In this document: positions 42,071 to 51,494 of the stretch, one piece after another
Layout: each line of letters starts with the position of its first letter
Numbering within the stretch: position 1 is the stretch's first letter
From: Deltaproteobacteria bacterium
Lineage (GTDB): Bacteria > Lernaellota > Lernaellaia > JACKCT01
Length of the DNA stretch: 64,000 bases
Reading direction: 5' to 3'
Assembly (NCBI GenBank): GCA_027493875.1
Contig: JAOSJX010000024.1
Location: 1 to 64,000, forward strand
Notes under the pieces: generated by a model
Seen by the model: only the letters and a program-made list of their open reading frames with translations
Told to the model about the DNA's origin: nothing
The model's database searches: none
Program-made: the position numbers and the translations under genes

Positions 42071-43324
42071 ACGATTTCGAGTACCGGGACGGCCGTCTCT
42101 TTTGCGCGGACGTCCCCATCGAGAAAATCGCCGAGGACGTCGGCACCCCGTTTTACTGCTACTCCCACGCCACCCTCACCCGCCATTTTCAAGCGTTCCA
42201 CGAAGGCTTCTCCGGCGTGCCGCACGTCATCGCGTTCGCGGTGAAGGCGAACAGTTCGCTCGGCGTGCTCGCCGTGCTCGCGCGCCTGGGTGCCGGCGCG
42301 GACGTGGTTTCGGGCGGCGAGCTTTACCGCTCTCTCACCGCGGGTATCCCGGCGGATAAAATCGTCTATTCCGGTGTCGGCAAGACGGCGCGGGAAATGG
42401 AATACGCGCTCACGTCCGGCATCCTGATGTTTAACGTGGAGTCGTCCGAGGAACTCGCCGCGCTCGACGCCGCCGCGTTTCGTCTCGGCACGACCGCGCC
42501 CGTCGCGCTGCGCATCAATCCCGACGTGGACCCGAAAACGCACAAATACATCTCCACCGGGCTGAAGGAAAACAAGTTCGGCATCGACATCGCGCTGGCG
42601 CGCGAGCAATACGCGACGGCCGCGGCGCTGAAAAACATTCGCATCGTCGGGGGTGGCCTGTCACATCGGCAGCCAACTCACGGAACTCGGGCCGTTCAGC
42701 GAAGCGATCGGCAAACTGCTCGCGCTGATCGACGGCCTGCGGGCCGATGGCCACGATATCCGCTATCTCGACATCGGCGGCGGCCTCGGCATTACGTATC
42801 AAGCCGAAAACCCGCCCCATCCGCGCGAGTACGCCGCGATGGTCCGCGCCACGATCGAGGGCAAGAACCTCACCATCGTGCTCGAACCGGGACGCAACAT
42901 CGCCGGCAACGCCGGCGTCCTCGTGACGCGCGTTCTCTATCGAAAGCACCAGGCCGGAAAACGCTTTCTCATCGTCGACGCCGGCATGAACGATCTCATC
43001 CGCCCGAGCCTCTACAGCAGCTTTCACGACATCCGCCCGGTGCGCGAAAACCACGGCGCCGGAACGCCGGCGGATGTTGTCGGCCCCATCTGCGAAAGCG
43101 GCGATTTTCTCGCGCGCGACCGTGCCATGCCCGATCTCGCGCAAGGTGAGATCCTTGCGGTCATGAGCGCCGGGGCTTACGGTTTCACGATGGCGTCGAA
43201 CTACAACTCGCGGCCGCGATGCGCCGAGGTGCTCGTCCGCGGCGGGGACTATCACGTCATCCGGCGCCACGAAACCTACGAGGATCTCACCGCCCCGGAA
43301 TCCGTTCCCAACTTTTCCGATTAA
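42067..43324 (+). CDS. lysA: Diaminopimelate decarboxylase
   Basis: PLP enzyme making lysine from meso-diaminopimelate. The PLP-Lys is in [76 protein letters not shown] and [15 protein letters not shown] are all in place. The break at the G5 run 42649-42653 is repaired with four G ([10 protein letters not shown]). GTG 42067 overlaps the preceding lipoprotein stop. Length about 418, as usual. Confidence 0.96.
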
Positions 43325-44833
43325 TCACCGACGCGAAGATACGAAACGGCGCCCGCGGCATCCTCGACCCGGTAGAGACCGTTCGGCAGGTAAGGGCTCT
43401 CGCCCGCGCGGACCCTTCGCCCGGCCACCATGCGGTCTTCGTCGACCGCAGGTACTTTTGTCATCTCGGGCGCCAGCCGGATTCGTTTTGAAATGCGCCG
43501 TTCCTTCGCGGGCGTGAGATAAATATTCGCATCATAGGACGCGCGTCCCGGCAGCGTCACGCGCAACGCACGTCGCCGGCGGCGTTCCGCGGTCACGGCC
43601 GCGCGAACCGGCGCAAACCCGAGGGGCCGGCCGTCCAAAACGGCCAGCGCGCCCTCCGGCGTTTTGGCCAGCGAGACCACCGCGTTCCGCTCCGTAAGTT
43701 CCGGCTCCGGAAGCGGAGCCGCGCTTTTCGGAACGGCGCGAGGCTTCGATGGCGCGAGTAACCACCGGCCCGCGAAGGCGCCGCCGACGATGAAAAGCAG
43801 CGCCGCGGCGATCCCCAAGGCCACGCGCCAGGAGCGGCGGATTTTCAACGGCGACGGCGGGCCCGGCTCGGAGGCGGGAAGCGCCGGCGTCCGCTCCACC
43901 GGACGCGAAGCGGGACGACTGTCCGGTGGCACGGTCTGGCGTAAAAAGAGCGCGAACGGCTCCGCGTCGCCGTCCAACCCTTCCTGGCGGCGCACACGCG
44001 AAAGTTCGCGCGCGAAGTCGTCCGCCGTTGGATAACGATCGGACGGGCTCGCGGTGAGCGCCCGCAGGAGCACGGCCGCCAGCGACGCCGGGCAATCTTC
44101 CCGCACGCGGTCGGGCCGCGGCACCTCCGCGCCGCCGATACGCGCGAGAATCTCCCGTGTTTCGCCGCCGGCGAACAGCCGCCGGCCCGCGAGCATTTCC
44201 CAGAAAACGATACCCGCGGAAAACAAGTCGCTTTGCGCCGTTGCCGTCTCGCCGCGCGCCTGTTCGGGCGAGAGATAAGCCGCTTTCCCCTTCACGATAC
44301 CGGCACCGGTCGAGACCAACCGCTCCGCCGCCCGCGCGATCCCGAAATCCGAAAGTTTGACCTCGCCCGCGTACGTGAAAAGAACATTGCCGGGAGAAAC
44401 GTCTCGGTGCACCAATCCGAGCGGCTTATCGTCCGCGTCGGTCGCCTGGTGCGCGTACGCGAGCCCCGCGAGCAGCCCGGACATGACGTGGCAAACGAGC
44501 GGCAGCGGCATCCGCTCCCCCCGCTTCGCCAGCGCGTGCATCACGCCTTCCAGATCGCCGGCGTCGCACCACTCCATCACGAGGTAGGCCTCGCCCGCCT
44601 CCCGCGCCGAAATCGAAGGTCTGCACGAGGTGCCCGTGCGTCAGGGAAAGGGCGATCCGGGCCTCGTCGGTAAAGGCGTCCCGGAACTTGGACCGGCCCG
44701 CCAGATCGGGACGGATTCTCTTGACAATACAGCGCCTTGCAACGCCTTGCGGGCCCTCCATCCTGGCCAGGAAGACCTCGGCCATGCCCCCTTCGCCTAT
44801 TTTCTCGACGATCTGGTATTTTCCCAAACGCAT
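43321..44833 (-). CDS. Membrane-anchored Ser/Thr protein kinase with PEGA domain
   Basis: Hanks-type kinase. ATG 44833 starts [20 protein letters not shown] (Gly loop); CIVKRI holds the ATP Lys; [12 protein letters not shown] is the catalytic loop and LSDFGIARA the DFG segment; [12 protein letters not shown] is the activation/P+1 region. A single helix ([17 protein letters not shown]) at about residue 320 is followed by a PEGA-like beta domain ([18 protein letters not shown]). One break near 44612 is repaired to [14 protein letters not shown]. Such kinases are common in Myxococcota-like bacteria. It is divergent from the PRTase gene. Confidence 0.92.
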
Positions 44834-44871
44834 CGGCGCAACTATATCACGCCTCCGGTGTCCAACCGCCA

Positions 44872-44899
44872 TTGACAACGCACGGCGCATCGCTATGAT
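44872..44899 (+). promoter_or_regulatory. Sigma-70-type promoter for the phosphoribosyltransferase gene
   Basis: TTGACA at 44872-44877 and TATGAT at 44894-44899 are separated by 16 bp. The match is 6/6 and 5/6. It lies 36 bp before the ATG at 44935 in the divergent space with the kinase gene. Confidence 0.72.
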
Positions 44900-44934
44900 G
44901 CACCGCGTCATTTTTTTGGGGTTGGGCGGCGAAT

Positions 44935-45558
44935 ATGCGCGGTGTTCAGGAACTGATCGATGAATTCATGCGGCGGAGGATCATCCTCGGCCCGGACCAC
45001 TTCGTCATCGGGGACGGCTTCGGCAATCCCGGCCCGCATACCAGCCTCTACGTCGACCCGGGCCGGTTTTACCGCGACCGCGAATTACACCACGAGTGCG
45101 TGATGCGGATCGTCGAACGCATGAACGGCCACCGGCCCGCGATCATCGTCGCGCCGGACGACCAGTCCCTGCCGACCGCGCGCCTGCTCGGCCGCGAAAC
45201 GGCGGGGCGCTTCCGCATCGCCAAAATCCCGGTCTTTTCATTGGAGTCGGACCCGATACCGGCCCCCGCGGGTGACGTCCTCGTTCACGACGACGTCATC
45301 ACGTTCGGCCGCCAGTCCACCACCGCCTACCGCAAACTTCTCGCCGCCGGCCACCGCGTCGTCGCGTTCTCCAGCCTCTTCCGGCGCATCGAGGAAGAAA
45401 CCCTCCTCGGCCTGCCGATCCTCGCCGCCGTGGAGCGCACGCTCCCGACCGTTCCCGAGGAAGACTGCCCCTTTTGCGCCGACGGCATCCCGGTCGATTC
45501 GGCGCACGGCAAAGGAGCCATCTTCCTGGCCATGCGCGGCGAAATGCGCGTTTCCTGA
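44935..45558 (+). CDS. Phosphoribosyltransferase-family protein (PyrE-like)
   Basis: 207 residues. The PRPP-binding motif is DVLVHDDVITFGRQST. The hood region includes DGFGNPGPHTSLYVDP and APDDQSLPTARLLG. A Cys pair in EEDCPFCADGIPV resembles the C-terminal part of several orotate PRTase-like proteins. The arrangement fits a nucleobase or orotate phosphoribosyltransferase, but the substrate is not evident. Frame intact; it has its own promoter. Confidence 0.75.
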   Translation: MRGVQELIDEFMRRRIILGPDHFVIGDGFGNPGPHTSLYVDPGRFYRDRELHHECVMRIVERMNGHRPAIIVAPDDQSLPTARLLGRETAGRFRIAKIPVFSLESDPIPAPAGDVLVHDDVITFGRQSTTAYRKLLAAGHRVVAFSSLFRRIEEETLLGLPILAAVERTLPTVPEEDCPFCADGIPVDSAHGKGAIFLAMRGEMRVS

Positions 45559-45565
45559 CGCGCGC

Positions 45566-45595
45566 TTGACCTCCCGGCAACGCCCGCGAGACAAT
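45566..45595 (+). promoter_or_regulatory. Possible promoter for the Asp-rich propeller gene
   Basis: TTGACC at 45566-45571 and GACAAT at 45590-45595 with an 18-bp spacer, 31 bp before ATG 45627. The match is moderate (5/6 and 4/6), and position is the main support. Confidence 0.4.
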
Positions 45596-45626
45596 GCTTC
45601 AAATATGTTATGGAAGCGAGGCGCGT

Positions 45627-47157
45627 ATGCCCCGGTGGACGATCCTGGCCGCGATTCTGATCGTATTTTCCGCATGGTTTTTGGAGTGCGCCGACAGCGA
45701 CGAGGACGAAACCGGCGACGACGACGATGACGACGCCGAACCGGTCGACGTCGAAGGCGGGCTGGCCTTCGCCGGTTTTTGGAACGGCGTCGAAGGCGTT
45801 CACCTCTTCGACGTCGAACACCTCGCGGCCGAAACCCTGTTCGAGGCCGACAACCTCGCTCGCGTGACGATCGCGCCGGGCGAAAACGCGTTTCTCCTGG
45901 TTTTCACCGACGGAACGGTCGCCTTCCGTACCCGAACCGGTTCGGCCGCGGCGCTCGACGTCCCGCTTACCGCGCGGCTGACGCCCAACGGGCGCCGAGT
46001 GATTTTGCCGCGCGAGGGAGCTCTGTTCGAGGCCCCCGTGGAAGGCCAGGGCGAACACGGCCTTCCCGACGGCGCGTTTCAAGCCGCGTACAGCCCCGAC
46101 ATGAACCTCCTCGCGTATGTCGCGGCGGACGGCCTCCATCTCGCCTTCTCGGACGAGGACGAGGAAACGATCCTTTCGCTCGACCTCCAGGGCGGCGTTG
46201 TACTGCCGTCCGACGGCACGGATATTTCCATGGACCCGGTTTTTCTCCCGTGACGGCGCGTTCATCGCCGTCCCGGTACGCCTGCAAATGCCCAATGACG
46301 ATATCCGGCCAATTTCTTTCCTCGTGGACCGCGAGGCGCGCGATTCGATCACCTGGGTCGCCGGCGCGATGCAGCCCACGTGGGCGCCGGGCAACCGCCG
46401 CGTCGCCTTCGTCAGCGAACGCAATATTTTCACCTGGGACCTGGACACGAACAGTTCCAGCCAACTTTCCTTTGACAGCGTCATCCAATCGCGGGCCCCG
46501 CGTTTCGCGGACGACGACATCCTCATATTCGTGCGGGAACAGGAAACCGGCGACGAACTCGTGGCCGTGGATTACACGTCGGCGGAGTCCGTGCGCCTTA
46601 CCGGTGAAGGCGGAACGATCGCCGGATTCGAGATGCTGCGCGACGACCCCTGCGGCGCGGAAAACACGGCGCCGGAAATTACCGCGCTGGAGATTCTGGT
46701 CGACGGCGTTCCCGCGGGCGATCCCGTCGTCGTGCCCGACGGCGCGGAAGTCGCCGTCCGCGCGAACGTGTCGGACGCCGAATGCAATCTCGGCCGCGGA
46801 ATGCTGTGGCGGACGGCGTCGGATCTGGTCAAGACGGCCGTGCGTTTCGACCTTCCCGCGGCGGCGGCCTGCGCCGGCGACGCCTTTGATACGGCGCTTC
46901 CGACGACCGGCGAGGAAGGCGAGGTGACGTGGTCTTTCCGTGTCGAGGACGAATGCGGCCGCAACAGCGCCGCCGTGGACGTTTCGTTGGAATTCGAACC
47001 CGCCGTGGACGACGACACGTCCGACGACGACACCGGCGACGACGACACCGGCGATGACGACACGGGGGACGATGATACGGGTGACGACGACACCGCGGTG
47101 GACGACGATACGGCCGTGGACGACGACACCGCGGTGGACGACGACACGGGAGCTTGA
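45627..47157 (+). CDS. Asp-rich lipoprotein with beta-propeller-like body
   Basis: ATG 45627 begins a signal ending VFSAWFLEC (lipobox-like); ADSDEDETGDDDDDDAEP follows the Cys. The body has WD40/TolB-like repeats, for example YSPDMNLLAYVAADGLHLAF and WAPGNRRVAFVSERNIFTW. The last 35 residues are repeats of DDDTG and DDDTAV, so Asp-rich segments occur at both ends, but the end is DDDTGA without Cys. One break in the T5 run 46240-46244 is repaired with four T (PVFSRDGAFIAV). It may be a surface-exposed lipoprotein; its partners are unknown. Confidence 0.68.
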
Positions 47158-47160
47158 CCG

Positions 47161-48179
47161 TTGACCGCGCAGGCCCCATCCGAGGCGACGCTCTCCATCG
47201 TCATTCCGTTCCGCGAAGCCGAGTTGACGCTTCGCCCGCTGATCGCGGCGCTTCTTCCCCAAGTGCGTGACGTCCCCGGCGTCGAGGTGATCGCGGTGGA
47301 CGACGGCTCCCGCGGGCGCGGCGCGGAATGGGTCGAGGAAGCGGGTTTCCGGCTCATCCGCCGCGGGCGCTCCCACGGTCCCGGCGCCGCGCGGAACCTC
47401 GGCGCGCGCGAAGCGACGCGCGAGATTCTCCTTTTTCTCGACGCCGACGTCATCCCCGGCGCCGACCTCATCGCGCACGTACGCAAGCGATTCACGGACC
47501 CCGATCTTGTCGCGCTCTCGGGGTCTATCATATCGACCCGGCCAATGAAGGATTCTACGCGGGTTACAAAGCCCTTCGCTGCCACGCGTGGTTTCAGGGA
47601 AAAACGTCTTTCGGCAGTCTCGAAACCGCGTGCGCCGCGATCCGCCGGGAATCGTTCCTCGGCGCCGGAGGATTTAATGAAAGCTTCGAGGGCGCCGACG
47701 TGGAGGACTACGAACTCGGCTATCGTCTCGCGGGCGCGAAGGGTATCCCGCTCGACCACGACATGCGCGTGAAGCATCATTTTCCGGGCGCGGCCCGCGA
47801 CCTGCGCAATCTCGCGCGCCGGAGCTTCTTGTGGGCGCGCCTGCCGCGTCCCGCCGTTTTTGACGCCGTCGCCACGACGCCCGCGGAGGGCGCCGCGGCG
47901 CTGGCGACCTACGGCATGACCGCCGCGTTGGCGGCGGCCGTGCTCACGGGCGTTCAAACGTTCGGTTACCTGGCGATGGCGTTGGCCGCGACGCACCTTA
48001 TTTTACGGCGCGCCTTCTATCTTCTATGTCACAACGAAATGGGTTCGCGCTTCACCGTCGCCGCCGCCTTCACCGCGATGGCCGGCGATCTGGTGGTCGT
48101 GCCGTCCGTCGCCGCCGGAACGCTCGCGCGCTGGACCACGGCCGGTCGGCCGCGCGCCCTCGACGGCGCTCAAGGTTGA
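47161..48179 (+). CDS. Family 2 glycosyltransferase with C-terminal membrane helices
   Basis: GT-A fold: LSIVIPFREAELTLRPLI, IAVDDGSRG (first Asp pair), HGPGAARNLGAREA, LLFLDADVIPGADL (DxD) and GADVEDYELGYRLAG. One or more hydrophobic segments follow (about 240-310). TTG 47161 starts three bases after the preceding stop. A break near 47521 lies between ALSG and VYHIDPANEGF. It may decorate a lipid-linked acceptor. It forms a unit with the ATP-grasp gene five bases downstream. Confidence 0.85.
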
Positions 48180-48184
48180 CGCGC

Positions 48185-49352
48185 GTGAACGTCGTCTTCA
48201 TCTCGCCGCACTTTCCGCCGCAGTACGAACATTTCGCCGCGGCGCTTCGCGATCGAGGAGCGACGGTGCTCGGGGTGGGCGACGCCCCCGAGGAATCGCT
48301 GACGACGTCCCTGCGCGGCGCGCTCGCGTCCTACTACTTCGTCCCGAACATGACGGACCGCGACGCCATGGTCCGCGCCCTCGGGCTTCTGACCCACCGT
48401 TTCGGGAAGATCGACCGGATCGAATCGCTTAACGAGCACTGGCTGGAACAGGAGGCCGCGCTTCGCGACGACTTCAACGTCTTCCGGACCGCGCGAGGCC
48501 GCGATGCGCCGGTGGAAAAGCAAGGAAGGCATGCGCGCCGTCTTCCGCGAACACGGCATTCCGTGCACCGAGGGTGAACCGTACGCCGGAGCGGCAAAAG
48601 CCCGCGCGTTCGCGAAGCGCCACGGCTTCCCGCTCGTTTTCAAGCCGGAAATCGGCGTCGGTGCCGCGGGCGCGTTTCGCGTCAACGATGATGAGGAATT
48701 GAATGCGGCACTTGAAAAAGGCGGCCTTGAAGGATACGTCGTCGAGAAATTCGAGACCGGACGACTTACGACCTACGACGGCTTGACCGACCGTGACGGC
48801 CGGGTCGTCTTTTCGACGTCGCATCTTTACAGCGCCGGGATCATGGACATCGTCAATAACAAGCTGCCGATGCACTACTATAATCGGCGCGAGTTCCCCG
48901 ACGGCATGGAGGAATTCGGTAACCGCATCGTCCGCGCTTTCGATCTGCGCGAGCGATTTTTTCATATCGAGCTGTTCGATCTCGGCGACGGAAAATATAG
49001 AGCGCTCGAAGTCAACTTCCGCCCGCCCGGCGGATTTACGACGGACCTGATGAATTACTCGGCCGACGTGGACGTCTATAAGCTCTGGGCCGAAATCGTC
49101 GCCACGGGCTCGGCGCCGGAACAGTGGAAATTCGACCGCGCCTACCACGCGTGCCACGTATCCCGCCGTGACGGCGTATCGTATAAATACAGCCACGAAG
49201 AAGCGCTCAAGCGCCTCGGCGACGCGCTCGTCCTCTACCGGCGCATGCCCGACGCCTTCGCCGGCGCCATGGGCAATCACATGTACCTGCTGCGCACGCC
49301 GGATTTCGCCGAGCTCAAGAAACTCATCGCCGTCGTGGAGGCGCGCACGTAG
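48185..49352 (+). CDS. ATP-grasp ligase-family protein
   Basis: About 389 residues. The N-terminal domain MNVVFISPHFPPQYEHFAAA and the ATP-grasp core (AFAKRHGFPLVFKPEIGVGAAG; GYVVEKFETGRLTTYDG; ALEVNFRPPGGFTTDL) match carboxylate-amine ligases related to carbamoyl-phosphate-like and peptide-ligating ATP-grasp proteins. GTG 48185 starts five bases after the glycosyltransferase stop. A break near 48499 divides the N-terminal domain from the ATP-grasp; repaired it reads REAAMRRWKSKEGMR. It likely joins a carboxylate and an amine; the substrates are not identifiable. Confidence 0.83.
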
Positions 49353-49419
49353 CTTCGCCGTGCTCCACTCCGACGACAATCATAAAAATGTTTTCGGCAG
49401 ACGGCCTGGTACGCCGTTT

Positions 49420-50214
49420 CTAAAAATCGGCGATTTCCTCGGGCGAGACGCCGAGCCGTTCTGCGACGGCGGCCACGGTGTGCGCGTGCGGCCGTTTCAC
49501 TTCGCCCCGCTCAATACGCGCGATTTCCTTCGCGGTCACGCCGGGAAAGTCACCGCGGCGCAGTCCTTTTTGGAGACGGACGCGGCGGAGCGCGCCTCCG
49601 AACGATCGATCCGTCTCGATGGCGCGTTTCTTGGCTCGCCGCCGATAATCGCTGTCGAAGTCGTAGAGGATGGCGTCGGCGGCCGCCTCATATTTTCCAA
49701 GGCGAATTGTTTGCCCGAAATCGGCAACCGCAAGGCGCGACGGATCGGGGGGGCCGTCCGGTCGTTTGCGAAACCATGTCAGCGGAACGACGAGCGGCTC
49801 GAGGTCTCCGCGGTAGAGAATCACCGAGTCCGTTTCTCCCGCGAATGACGCGCCAACAAATAAATCCGCGCGATCCGGCGAATCGATGGCTTCTATCATT
49901 TCGTCGAATGGAAGAAGGTAAATTCCTTCGTCCGCGAAAAGAACGTGCCGGAAAAATGCATGCAAATAATGAGAAGGCTCACGGCGCCGCGCGTGGAGAA
50001 CCAGGAGGCGTTGATCCCCCTGCGCCTGCCGAGTGAGCGACGAAAGAAGCAAATGGAGAGCGGCTTCGTTCGCCGCAATCCACAACGCATTGCCTTGGAA
50101 CCGCTCCAGCGTCGTTTTGATATCGGCTTTCGTGCGCACCCGTCGTGCCCGCACGCGGGAAAGAGCACGGTCCGCGTGGCCGCGTGGCGCAATCAGAATG
50201 AGATGCTCATTCAT
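49420..50214 (-). CDS. XRE-type HTH protein with large N-terminal domain
   Basis: 264 residues. The last 65 form an HTH_3 domain (LRRVRLQKGLRRGDFPGVT and IARIERGEVKRPHAHTVAAV, then ERLGVSPEEIADF). The first 200 residues are an alpha/beta domain I cannot assign, with LILIAPRGHADRALSRVRAR and YLLPFDEMIEAI. AGAGGA precedes ATG 50214, 16 bp after the 87-residue protein. The two genes share a promoter with an inverted repeat. The layout resembles toxin-antitoxin or defence-regulator pairs, with this as the likely DNA-binding antitoxin or repressor. Confidence 0.7.
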   Translation of the reverse strand: MNEHLILIAPRGHADRALSRVRARRVRTKADIKTTLERFQGNALWIAANEAALHLLLSSLTRQAQGDQRLLVLHARRREPSHYLHAFFRHVLFADEGIYLLPFDEMIEAIDSPDRADLFVGASFAGETDSVILYRGDLEPLVVPLTWFRKRPDGPPDPSRLAVADFGQTIRLGKYEAAADAILYDFDSDYRRRAKKRAIETDRSFGGALRRVRLQKGLRRGDFPGVTAKEIARIERGEVKRPHAHTVAAVAERLGVSPEEIADF

Positions 50215-50230
50215 GACCGATTCCTCTTCT

Positions 50231-50494
50231 CTATACGGGGTTCTCGGGGTACATCCGGTCCCACTCCGTTCGAAGCAGGGGTAAATTCGCTCGAATTTCG
50301 TCGAGAACGGCGATGGGCACATTGCCGGGTTCCGGTACCTTGTCCAGAAAACCCTCGGAGCGGAGACCGAAACGCCAAGCCAGGGTTTTGTAAAGAATCG
50401 TAACGTGCGGCGGTTCGACGCGTTCGCGATCGCGGATCTTCACTTTCCAACCGCGGCCCGCCCAAGGTTCCGGAACTTCTAAAGCGAACGCCAT
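50231..50494 (-). CDS. Small protein partner of the XRE module (87 aa)
   Basis: 87 residues with WKVKIRDRERVEPPHVTILY and WDRMYPENPV, a small basic domain that I have seen only as a partner of XRE-type proteins, though I cannot give a family name. First gene of the two-gene transcript. No catalytic motif is evident, so toxin function is a guess based on gene order and size. The start ATG 50494 has only a weak ribosome site. Confidence 0.55.
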   Translation of the reverse strand: MAFALEVPEPWAGRGWKVKIRDRERVEPPHVTILYKTLAWRFGLRSEGFLDKVPEPGNVPIAVLDEIRANLPLLRTEWDRMYPENPV

Positions 50495-50527
50495 GCCGCC
50501 GGTTTCCGCAACGCTTCATGCCGAATC

Positions 50528-50564
50528 AATATGTCCCCTTTTATTAATATTGTCAATTGGGACA
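50528..50564 (-). promoter_or_regulatory. Promoter with overlapping inverted repeat for the XRE module
   Basis: On the minus strand TTGACA (50556-50551) is followed 17 bp later by CATATT (50533-50528), a good -35 and fair -10. TGTCCC at 50532-50537 and its inverse GGGACA at 50559-50564 flank the promoter with a 21-bp AT-rich spacer. An XRE protein binding here would block its own promoter. Confidence 0.65.
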
Positions 50565-50594
50565 TTTATCGATTCCCCCGCGAAATCAAAAATA

Positions 50595-51371
50595 CTACGC
50601 CGACAACAGCCACCGAAACGTTTCCGGCAACCGCCGCTGCCAATCGATCTCGTGGTGGTTGCCGCCCGGTTCGAGCACCAGGCGCACTTCGTGATCCGCG
50701 TAGCCGACCGCCCTCAGATGCTCGTAAAACGAGCGGACCGTGTTGCCGTAGTCGAGATCCACGCCGCCCCAGTCCACCCATTCGTGCTCGCCGGCATCCA
50801 GATAAATGCGCGACCATCGCCCCGAATGTTTCGTCCACGCGTGAAAGAGCCCGCCCTGGCTCCACATCAGCGACGGCGAGACGCCGCCGACGCGCCCGAA
50901 GACCTCCGGGTATTTCCACCCGAGAAAAAGCGCCATGAGCCCGCCGAGGCTCCGCCCCCATCGTCGCCGTCCATTCCGGCTCGGAGCGCGTCCGGTAGGT
51001 TTTGTCGACGTACGGCTTGACGTGGTGCACGAGAAATTCCGCGTACTGCTCGCCGCGGCCGCGAACGCCCACTTTGTAGTCGTCCCACGGCGTGTACTCT
51101 TCAAAACGAAACGTGCCGTGATCGATTCCCACGATGATCCACGGCGGAATCGCCCCTCGCCGGCCAGACGCTCCATCACGTCGTTCGCGCACCAGGTATG
51201 CCACGTCGCCGACTCCGGATGCGCGAAAACATTCTGCCCGTCCTGCATGTACAACACGGGAAAACGCGCGTTGGGGTCGGCCTCGTACCCGCTCGGCGTG
51301 TAGATCCGCAGCGTCCGGTTCATTTCCTCCGGGGGGGAATAGAAATCCCGGATGATGTGGACCCATCCCAT
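50595..51371 (-). CDS. Esterase D / enterochelin-esterase-like hydrolase
   Basis: About 258 residues, alpha/beta hydrolase. LRIYTPSGYEADPNARFPVLYMQDGQNVF opens the fold (quoted parts: LRIYTPSGYEADPN, VLYMQDGQNVF); the nucleophile is in SLGGLMALFLGWKYPEVFG; Asp and His follow in LVLEPGGNHHEIDWQRRLP. ATG 51371 follows AAAGGG. Two breaks, near 51150 and 50960, split it; the second falls inside the nucleophile elbow, where repair gives a G-x-S-L-G-G sequence. The substrate is unknown; the family includes carbohydrate-ester and siderophore esterases. Confidence 0.82.
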   Translation of the reverse strand: MGWVHIIRDFYSPPEEMNRTLRIYTPSGYEADPNARFPVLYMQDGQNVFAHPESATWHTWCANDVMERLAGEGRFRRGSSWESITARFVLKSTRRGTTTKWAFAAAASSTRNFSCTTSSRTSTKPTGRAPSRNGRRRWGRSLGGLMALFLGWKYPEVFGRVGGVSPSLMWSQGGLFHAWTKHSGRWSRIYLDAGEHEWVDWGGVDLDYGNTVRSFYEHLRAVGYADHEVRLVLEPGGNHHEIDWQRRLPETFRWLLSA

Positions 51372-51494
51372 GGCGTACCCTTTCGGCGGAAAAAATCCGC
51401 CGGTCTATCGCATCGGGCGCCCGTCCTGTCAACCGCGCCGCCGGGAACCGGTTGACAACGCCGGGCGTTGGCGGACGATACGTTCCACGCTGTC

